This document shows positions 15,571-20,130 of a DNA stretch of 20,130 nucleotides, piece after piece (positions within the stretch are counted from its first letter, which is position 1; each line of letters starts with the position of its first letter). A model generated the notes under the pieces. It saw nothing but the letters and a program-made list of their open reading frames with translations. It was not told the DNA's origin and ran no database searches. The DNA comes from an uncultured Eubacteriales bacterium (GTDB taxonomy: Bacteria; Bacillota; Clostridia; Monoglobales; Monoglobaceae). Position numbers and translations under genes: made by a program. Location: positions 1-20,130 of the forward strand of contig URZD01000013.1 of assembly GCA_900552305.1 (NCBI GenBank), written 5' to 3'.

Positions 15571-17113
15571 ACCAGCTCCTTTTTGAAAAAGAGCAGTACA
15601 GTCCGCCGTCCGTTGGGTAACAGGTAATTTCACTCAAATCAAAGTTGAAAACCGCAAGCACAAACGAGCTGTCGACATATACCTTATCGTTTCTTTCGAT
15701 CGTAGGATTAAGCAGCGCAAGCTCTGTTCCGTCAACATTTACCGTGTTTGCCCCAACGGTGAATGTTACCTTTTTAAAGCCGTAGCTGTCATCCGGCGCA
15801 ACAATACTTACAACGCCGTTGTTGTAGAAAATGTCAAAATCTATACCTGTAGAATCTAATAATTCCCTTACTCCGATATACGCGTTTCCCATTCCGAGCG
15901 GTACATAATCCATAGTATAAACGCCGAAGCAATCGAATTCCGTATCCGCGACGTACTCATTCATAGCCTCCGCCTGCTTTTTCATCAGTTCGTTGAGCGA
16001 GAACGAATTTTCCGCGGTTAAAGCAGGCTTTTCAACCTTGACGCCGCGGTTGATATTGCGGTAATTTTGATTGAAATTACAGGTAAAGTCGATGTTCATT
16101 GCATCATATTTCTTTAAATCCTCTGCCATGTCCTCGGCATATTCGTCAGCCGCGTCCTCGCCGACTGCGCTGAGCGCGCGAACAATATTGCCGACATTCA
16201 GTGAGATATGTGTTTTTGTATCAATACTGTTTATTATATTTCCGGAAAGTCCGTAGCGTATAACAAGACCGTCTTTTCCGAGAATATTAACCTTGCTGAG
16301 AAACTCTTTTACCGTATCGGAATCTATTGCAAGACCGTTTTCCGCAAGCTGAATATCCGCATTTCCGCTTGCTATATCGGAAACTCCGAAAAGGTCGGCA
16401 GTTTTGAATATATCATTTACCGTATCAATAATTCCGACAAGATATTTTTTGAATCCCGCGTCATCAAAGCTCACGGTAACCGCCGAGCTGCCGTAGCTTA
16501 CCTTTGCACAGTCGGAAATCAGATTAACCGTTGCAGAATTTATTCCGTTCGCCGTGAAATCGTTTACAAGCAGATTGTAAACCGAAACTATCTTTTCAAG
16601 CTGCTTTTCGCCGCCGTCCTCGGTTTTTATCATATCAACAATGTCGATTACCTCATATTTGTCCATAACGGGTGTCCGTACAATCAGATTGTAAATCGGA
16701 TTTTTCGCATCGGAAAAGTCAAGCTCAACCCACATTCCCGATTTTGCGTTGACGGTTACAAGAAGATTTCGGTTTATCTGCGCGGGAGTAACGCCCTCCG
16801 ATTCGAGCGATATATTTACCTTTTTCATGTCCGCAGAGCCGCTCACCTTAACAACTCCTTTGGAGGTTGAGTTAAAAAGGCTCTCCGCAAGTCCCGAAAA
16901 ATCGAACATAGTGTTTACCATATCCATACCGTATAAATCGCTTTTTGTAAGCTCGTTTATAAAATCAAGCGGCTTATTCAGCGTAAACGAACACTCAAAC
17001 GTGCTTTCCGCACTCGTGTAGCGTTCTTTAAGAAAATTCAGGTCGTTTGCCGCAAATGCGCTGCAGGAAAACAACATCAACATTACAAGAATCAAACTTA
17101 TAATTCGTTTCAT
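15569..17113 (-). CDS. Secreted protein with C-terminal copper amine oxidase-like stalk domain
   Basis: The 514-residue protein has a signal peptide (KRIISLILVMLMLFSCSAFA, residues 2-21) with a likely signal peptidase I site after AFA. LFSC resembles a lipobox, but Phe at -2 is atypical. The middle part (about 25-400) is not recognised; it is acidic, mixed alpha/beta, and has a helical acidic stretch near 318-338. The C-terminus (about 412-495: AYIGVRELLDSTGIDFDIFY, NTVNVDGTELALLNPTIE, DKVYVDSSFVLAVF) matches the stalk fold often annotated as copper amine oxidase N-terminal-like (PF07833), found on many Clostridia surface proteins. It has its own promoter and terminator. AGAGAGGA lies 8 bases before the ATG. 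The role is unknown; an envelope or surface function is inference. Confidence 0.75.
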   Translation of the reverse strand: MKRIISLILVMLMLFSCSAFAANDLNFLKERYTSAESTFECSFTLNKPLDFINELTKSDLYGMDMVNTMFDFSGLAESLFNSTSKGVVKVSGSADMKKVNISLESEGVTPAQINRNLLVTVNAKSGMWVELDFSDAKNPIYNLIVRTPVMDKYEVIDIVDMIKTEDGGEKQLEKIVSVYNLLVNDFTANGINSATVNLISDCAKVSYGSSAVTVSFDDAGFKKYLVGIIDTVNDIFKTADLFGVSDIASGNADIQLAENGLAIDSDTVKEFLSKVNILGKDGLVIRYGLSGNIINSIDTKTHISLNVGNIVRALSAVGEDAADEYAEDMAEDLKKYDAMNIDFTCNFNQNYRNINRGVKVEKPALTAENSFSLNELMKKQAEAMNEYVADTEFDCFGVYTMDYVPLGMGNAYIGVRELLDSTGIDFDIFYNNGVVSIVAPDDSYGFKKVTFTVGANTVNVDGTELALLNPTIERNDKVYVDSSFVLAVFNFDLSEITCYPTDGGLYCSFSKRSW

Positions 17114-17148
17114 GAGTTAAATCCTCTCTTTACTTTTTATTTATATGA

Positions 17149-17177
17149 ATTATAGCATATTTTTTTCCAAAAAGCAA
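17149..17177 (-). promoter_or_regulatory. Promoter of the stalk-domain gene
   Basis: The minus strand reads TTGCTT (17172-17177), 17 bases, then TATAAT (17149-17154). The start point would be near 17142, about 30 bases upstream of the ATG at 17113. Confidence 0.7.
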
Positions 17178-17245
17178 GTAAAAGAACAATTTATTTTTCA
17201 TGTCCGAAATACCGAATACATTTTTATCGGCATACCGACAGCAGC

Positions 17246-17286
17246 AAAAAAACAGCACAACGGCATTTGTGCCGATGTGCTGTTTT
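17246..17286 (-). terminator. Intrinsic terminator of the single-pass membrane protein gene
   Basis: AAAACAGCAC (17249-17258) pairs with GTGCTGTTTT (17277-17286), and CGGCA (17261-17265) with TGCCG (17270-17274), around a TTTG loop with one mismatch. The minus-strand RNA then has seven U (17246-17252). It starts 12 bases after the stop codon. Confidence 0.9.
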
Positions 17287-17297
17287 GATAAGTGTTC

Positions 17298-17945
17298 CTA
17301 TTCTGATTTTTTTGCTTTTTCGGGCAGTTTTCCTGTTTTGAGGTATTCCTCAACCTTCAGAGCGTTTTTATGTGCCGCAACGCTTTCATCCTTGCCCTTT
17401 TCCTTTTCGTAAAGCGTTTTTGTTACCCAATAGAGCTTTTGACCCTCCGGGAGCTTTAAATACTTTTTGATAACGGGTGAATCCGTTATTTCCACTATAT
17501 CCTCGGCAGATTCCGCATAGCCCTTTTTAAACATTTCCAAAAATCTCTCATCGACAATATATCCCATCGCTTCGCCCGCCGCGAGCTCCGCGGTAAACTT
17601 CACATAAACCGCCTGCGTCTGTTCGCTTGCCTCGTCAAGATTGGCAAAACACGGAGCAATCTGTACATCTGTCGAGCCGTTCAGATTTATATCGTCCACA
17701 GCCTCTTTAAGATTTTCAGCCAGCTTTGTTACGCCGTCCGTATCAATCGCAACGGTACTGTAATAGGATATTTGCAAATCATACTTGATATTTCTCGCAC
17801 ACTCCACCGCGGTAAACGCGACAATAACAATAACAAAAATCGCAGCAAAAATATGTACCTTATAATAATACCAAAAATTTATCAGCTTTTCCCGCCCGGA
17901 AAGGCTTTTCATCTGTTCTCTTGCTTCAAGCGCCTGCTTGTCCAT
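17298..17945 (-). CDS. Uncharacterised single-pass membrane protein
   Basis: I do not recognise a named family. The 215-residue protein has a short cytoplasmic N-terminus ending in GREKLINFWYYYKVH, one membrane helix (about residues 31-50, HIFAAIFVIVIVAFTAVECA), then a probable extracytoplasmic domain of about 160 residues. That domain has YDLQISYYSTVAIDTDGVTK, an acidic middle and a basic tail (GKLPEKAKKSE). The WYYYK...H motif before the helix is a pattern I have seen in hypothetical proteins of gut Clostridia. ATG 17945 has AAAAGGA about 12 bases upstream. It has its own promoter (17980-18008) and strong terminator, so it is a single-gene unit, divergent from the XRE cassette. Confidence 0.7.
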   Translation of the reverse strand: MDKQALEAREQMKSLSGREKLINFWYYYKVHIFAAIFVIVIVAFTAVECARNIKYDLQISYYSTVAIDTDGVTKLAENLKEAVDDINLNGSTDVQIAPCFANLDEASEQTQAVYVKFTAELAAGEAMGYIVDERFLEMFKKGYAESAEDIVEITDSPVIKKYLKLPEGQKLYWVTKTLYEKEKGKDESVAAHKNALKVEEYLKTGKLPEKAKKSE

Positions 17946-17979
17946 ATGTAAATCATCCTTTTCGCATTAGTTTTATTAA

Positions 17980-18008
17980 ATTATATCTCAATACAGGTCA
18001 AAAGTCAA
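17980..18008 (-). promoter_or_regulatory. Promoter of the single-pass membrane protein gene
   Basis: The minus strand reads TTGACT (18003-18008), 17 bases, then TATAAT (17980-17985), close to the sigma-A consensus. The start point would be near 17973, about 28 bases before the ATG. It faces away from the XRE promoter across an AT-rich stretch. Confidence 0.75.
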
Positions 18009-18040
18009 TAAAAAATTTTTTAACAAATTGTAAAGTATGC

Positions 18041-18069
18041 TTGACATTTAGCTTCGTCTGTGATACCAT
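18041..18069 (+). promoter_or_regulatory. Promoter of the XRE regulator cassette
   Basis: A perfect -35, TTGACA (18041-18046), 17 bases, then TACCAT (18064-18069). The start point would be near 18076, inside the palindrome at 18074-18093. Confidence 0.65.
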
Positions 18070-18073
18070 AAAA

Positions 18074-18093
18074 ATGTAAAGCGCGTTTTACAT
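18074..18093. promoter_or_regulatory. Palindromic operator candidate of the XRE regulator
   Basis: ATGTAAA (18074-18080) and TTTACAT (18087-18093) are exact reverse complements around GCGCGT. The site covers the predicted transcription start of the gene for a small XRE regulator, so autorepression is a natural reading. A further TGTAAAG half-site lies at 18029-18035 upstream of the -35. Confidence 0.55.
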
Positions 18094-18110
18094 AAAATTG
18101 AGGTGGTATT

Positions 18111-18320
18111 TTGGAAAACAGAATTGAGGAAATACGGCGTAAGACGGGAATCAGGCAAGAGGAGCTTGCAAAGCTGCTCGGCGTTTCGCGGCAGACTATC
18201 AGTTCGCTTGAACGCGGAAGATATAATCCGTCGATTTTCCTTGCGCATAAAATTGCCAAGCACTTTGGTATGCAGATTGAGGATGTTTTTATTTTTGACG
18301 ACAATTCGGAAGGAGATTAA
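18111..18320 (+). CDS. Small XRE-family helix-turn-helix transcriptional regulator
   Basis: This 69-residue protein is essentially one Cro/C1-type HTH domain: ENRIEEIRRKTGIRQEELAK, then LLGVSRQTISSLERGRYNPS as the turn and recognition helix, and AHKIAKHFGMQIEDVF as the closing helices. It starts with TTG at 18111 after an AGGTGG site 6 bases upstream; no ATG is available. Its stop is 3 bases before the next gene, whose AGGAGAT site lies in its last codons, so the two are translated from one message. Proteins of this size usually sit beside a membrane protein and control their own operon; the palindrome at 18074-18093 is the likely site. The inducing signal is unknown. Confidence 0.9.
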   Translation: MENRIEEIRRKTGIRQEELAKLLGVSRQTISSLERGRYNPSIFLAHKIAKHFGMQIEDVFIFDDNSEGD

Positions 18321-18323
18321 AAA

Positions 18324-18719
18324 ATGAATAAGAGATTTATTTTCAGTATTGCGTGGATTGTACTGGGAATTACGTTTTTTGTTTGCAGTATTCTCGGAAT
18401 CCTTGACAATTTCTGGTCGGGTCTCGGGTGCGGTCTTTTCACTGTAGGAACAATACAGCTGATACGGTTTAGGAAATATACGTCAAACCCCGACTACCGC
18501 ACGGCGGTTGATGCCGAGGTAAATGACGAGAGAAACAAGTATATTTCCATGCGTGCATGGGCATGGGCAGGATATTCCTATATTATGATTTGCGCAGCGG
18601 CTGTTATCTTGCTTAAAATTGCCGGAATGGACAGCTATGTCGGAATCGCAAGCGGAGGTCTTTGCCTTATGCTTGTTATGTACCGGCTTTTCTATTTTAT
18701 ATTACAAAGGAAATATTAA
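18324..18719 (+). CDS. Small multi-pass membrane protein paired with the XRE regulator (DUF2178/DUF6442-like)
   Basis: This 131-residue protein has about four membrane segments in two hairpins: RFIFSIAWIVLGITFFVCSI and a second near 28-46, then after a polar middle GYSYIMICAAAVILLKIAGM and GIASGGLCLMLVMYRLFYFI. The polar middle contains EVNDERNKYISMRAWAWAGY. A D/N-ERN pattern of this kind is seen in small membrane proteins encoded next to XRE regulators (DUF2178 or DUF6442-like); the exact family is uncertain. AGGAGAT is 7 bases before the ATG. It ends before a convergent terminator shared with mgtC. Its function is not known; sensing or resistance at the membrane would be speculation. Confidence 0.8.
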   Translation: MNKRFIFSIAWIVLGITFFVCSILGILDNFWSGLGCGLFTVGTIQLIRFRKYTSNPDYRTAVDAEVNDERNKYISMRAWAWAGYSYIMICAAAVILLKIAGMDSYVGIASGGLCLMLVMYRLFYFILQRKY

Positions 18720-18724
18720 ACGCA

Positions 18725-18769
18725 AAAAGCGACAAAACAAGACTTAACCGTTCTTATTTTGTCGCTTTT
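18725..18769. terminator. Bidirectional terminator between the XRE cassette and mgtC-like gene
   Basis: AAAAGCGACAAAA (18725-18737) is the exact reverse complement of TTTTGTCGCTTTT (18757-18769), with a short additional AAGA/TCTT pairing inside. The stem ends in A/T runs on both sides, so it can work for the plus-strand cassette ending at 18719 and the minus-strand gene ending at 18778. Confidence 0.85.
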
Positions 18770-18777
18770 GCCTGTTA

Positions 18778-19452
18778 TCACATATTTGCGCTCAGCTTGC
18801 ATTTAAAATCCACAAGGTCAGTTATTTGTTCCTCGCTTACGTTCTGCGGAAGCTCAATTATAAATGTATAGCTGTTTGAGTCCTCGTTTTTCTCTATGTA
18901 AACATCGTGTACGACTACGCCGTTCTCTGCAAGCAGTGATGTCATATACGCCTGATAGCCTTTAATATTTACATTTTTTATCACAAGACGCTTTGATTTT
19001 GAATTTTTCAGCCACCTGAAATTTTTGTGCAAAAGAATCTGCGCCGCTATAATAATCACGGTTGCGGTTATGCCGACAACATACATTCCCGCGCCGATTG
19101 CCAGTCCTACGCCCGAGGTCGCCCAAATTCCCGCGGCGGTTGTAAGTCCGGTAATCATATTTCTGTGCACAAAAATCATTCCCGCGCCCAAAAAGCCGAT
19201 ACCGCTTACCACCTGTGCCGCAATTCGCGCACCGTCCGCACCTCTCACGCCGTTTTCGCCTATCATGGTGTCCGCAAAGCCGTATTTTGATATAATCATC
19301 ATAAGCGCAGACGCACACGCAACAACACAGTGCGTTCTTACTCCCGCCTCCTTCGAGCGGTTGCGCCGTTCCAGACCTATCATTACGCCGCACGCGCAGG
19401 CGACTATCATTCTTAAAATGTACCATAGCTGATGAATATTAAAAAACTCCAT
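18778..19452 (-). CDS. MgtC/SapB family membrane protein
   Basis: MgtC-like proteins are inner-membrane proteins linked to magnesium limitation, phosphate balance and F-type ATPase control; members outside pathogens are mostly untested. The 224-residue protein has about four or five membrane segments with the family blocks GVMIGLERRNRSKEAGVRTH, RIAAQVVSGIGFLGAGMIF, GLTTAAGIWATSGVGLAIGA, then a C-terminal ACT-like cytoplasmic domain (about 155-224). The frame opens at ATG 19458, directly abutting the GGAGGT site, so ATG 19452, 6 bases after it, is the better start. It is divergent from a DeoR-family gene and ends at the shared terminator. Confidence 0.92.
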   Translation of the reverse strand: MEFFNIHQLWYILRMIVACACGVMIGLERRNRSKEAGVRTHCVVACASALMMIISKYGFADTMIGENGVRGADGARIAAQVVSGIGFLGAGMIFVHRNMITGLTTAAGIWATSGVGLAIGAGMYVVGITATVIIIAAQILLHKNFRWLKNSKSKRLVIKNVNIKGYQAYMTSLLAENGVVVHDVYIEKNEDSNSYTFIIELPQNVSEEQITDLVDFKCKLSANM

Positions 19453-19527
19453 TTCCATACCTCCGTATAATTTATTCCGGCATTGGAATTATTAAAACAA
19501 AAAAATTTTTTTGCTTTTTCAACCTCC

Positions 19528-19556
19528 ATTATACTTTACAAATATGATTTTCTATT
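19528..19556 (-). promoter_or_regulatory. Weak promoter candidate for the mgtC-like gene
   Basis: The minus strand has a perfect TATAAT at 19528-19533, but the -35 position (19551-19556) reads AATAGA, a poor match. It overlaps the divergent DeoR promoter. An activator may be needed, or the true promoter is different. Confidence 0.35.
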
Positions 19557-19563
19557 ATATAAT
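19535..19563 (+). promoter_or_regulatory. Promoter of the DeoR-family regulator gene
   Basis: TTTACA (19535-19540), 17 bases, then TATAAT (19558-19563). The start point would be near 19570, leaving a leader of about 88 bases. The leader contains a TTGACA (19598-19603), for which no good -10 was found. Confidence 0.65.
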
Positions 19564-19657
19564 AAATGAGCAGAAAAAATCAACAATGGCGCGCAAATTG
19601 ACAGTTTGTATAAAATTTAATGCAAAATGAGCAAAAATGTGCAAAGGAGATAAATCA

Positions 19658-20130
19658 ATGTACAGCAATGAACGTGAAAAGGAAATTATGAATCTGCTGT
19701 CGCAAAACGGCTACGCGACAGTCGAATACCTTGCCGAGATGATACATATAAGTCCGTCAAGCATTCGCCGCGACCTTAAAAGACTGGAGCTTGAGGGACT
19801 TATCACAAGGAGCTACGGCGGAGCGGAAATAAAGGATTCGGTCAACAAACAAATTCCGTTTTATCTTCGCAGCCACAAAAACACGCGAGAGAAGGCTATT
19901 GTTGCGGCAAGGGCGACGGCTCTTGTAAAGCCGGGCGATATAATATTTATGGACAGCTCGACAAGCACCTATTTTATGGCAGAGCATCTGGCGGGCATAA
20001 AGGATATTACGGTTATAACCAACAGCCTTGCGACAGTGGAGGCGCTGTCGGAGCTTAATGTAAATGTTTACGTTGCCGGCGGGCGGCTTAACCCCGAAAA
20101 CCGCTCCTGCTTTATCGGTATGCACGCATA
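19658..20130 (+). CDS. DeoR/GlpR-family sugar-metabolism transcriptional regulator (partial, C-terminus off the right edge)
   Basis: The 157 visible residues begin MYSNEREKEIMNLLSQNGYA and contain the DeoR winged helix-turn-helix (VEYLAEMIHISPSSIRRDLK, then RLELEGLITRSYGGA, about residues 23-57). The sugar-phosphate isomerase-like effector domain then starts with KPGDIIFMDSSTSTYFMAEH, VITNSLATVEALSEL and VYVAGGRLNPENRSCFIG, all family hallmarks. DeoR/GlpR proteins usually repress a neighbouring sugar or polyol operon and respond to a phosphorylated sugar; the targets should lie to the right, outside the window. ATG 19658 has AAAGGAGA 7 bases upstream. It is divergent from the mgtC-like gene, and their promoters overlap. 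Confidence 0.93.
   Translation, partial: MYSNEREKEIMNLLSQNGYATVEYLAEMIHISPSSIRRDLKRLELEGLITRSYGGAEIKDSVNKQIPFYLRSHKNTREKAIVAARATALVKPGDIIFMDSSTSTYFMAEHLAGIKDITVITNSLATVEALSELNVNVYVAGGRLNPENRSCFIGMHA

Noticed and set aside
16208..16870. Plus-strand open frame of 220 codons opposite the stalk-domain gene
   Set aside because: The minus-strand gene has signal peptide, promoter and terminator; the plus frame has none and no recognisable motif.
17052..17066. Lipobox (LFSC) in the stalk-domain protein
   Set aside because: Phe at -2 is unusual for lipoproteins, and a good signal peptidase I site (AFA) follows a few residues later; lipoprotein status is left open but not called.
19416..19529. Short minus-strand frame (ATG at 19529, about 37 codons) upstream of mgtC as an mgtL-like leader peptide
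   Set aside because: No ribosome site precedes it, its ATG overlaps the -10 candidate, and it runs out of frame into mgtC.
19598..19603. TTGACA upstream of the DeoR gene as its -35
   Set aside because: At 16-18 bases downstream only TGCAAA-like sequence is found, while TTTACA-17-TATAAT slightly upstream is much better.
1..20130. CRISPR arrays, tRNA or rRNA genes, insertion sequences, phage or toxin-antitoxin modules
   Set aside because: No regularly spaced repeats, RNA-gene sequences, transposase motifs or toxin-like pairs were seen; the XRE gene partner is a membrane protein, not a RelE/HigB-type toxin.

Overview
The window looks like the chromosome of a Clostridia-class Bacillota. The evidence is a maf-mreB-mreC-mreD-pbp2-minC-minD-minE order, a zapA gene followed by a long U32-family protein, AGGAGG-type ribosome binding sites with many TTG starts, sigma-A-like promoters (TTGACA/TATAAT) and AT-rich intergenic DNA around moderately GC-balanced genes. 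The precise lineage cannot be named from the sequence alone; an uncultured gut-type Clostridia is a guess. No CRISPR array, tRNA, rRNA, insertion sequence or phage gene was seen.

Positions 1-11009 read on the minus strand as one dense block. In transcription order it is zapA, a U32 peptidase-like rRNA-hydroxylation protein, dut, a NusG-domain-II protein, a Gx-transporter-family membrane protein, maf, mreB, mreC, mreD, penicillin-binding protein 2, minC, minD and minE (cut by the left edge). From the U32 gene to maf the genes overlap or nearly touch. The block joins lateral-wall synthesis (MreBCD, PBP2) with division-site control (ZapA, MinCDE) and housecleaning enzymes (dUTPase, Maf). Just upstream are a NUDIX hydrolase (11089-11622) and gdhA (11766-13112), which has its own hairpin terminator and a 335-base upstream region with two possible promoters and two related palindromes.

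Positions 13448-17945, still minus strand, hold a rluB-baiN-like pair, a secreted protein with a copper-amine-oxidase-like stalk domain at its C-terminus, and an uncharacterised single-pass membrane protein. The last two each have a recognisable promoter and intrinsic terminator.

At 18111-18719 the only complete plus-strand unit is a two-gene cassette: a small XRE regulator plus a four-helix membrane protein, with a palindrome just after its promoter. It converges on a minus-strand MgtC/SapB-family gene (18778-19452) through a shared hairpin terminator. Divergent from mgtC is a DeoR/GlpR-family regulator cut by the right edge.

Most of the window is conserved housekeeping DNA. I did not find a clear new system. 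The items most worth a second look are an EetA/EetB-like pair without the rest of that locus, the palindromic gdhA control region, the XRE cassette operator, a Gly in place of the usual Ser in dUTPase motif 2, and the two uncharacterised envelope proteins.
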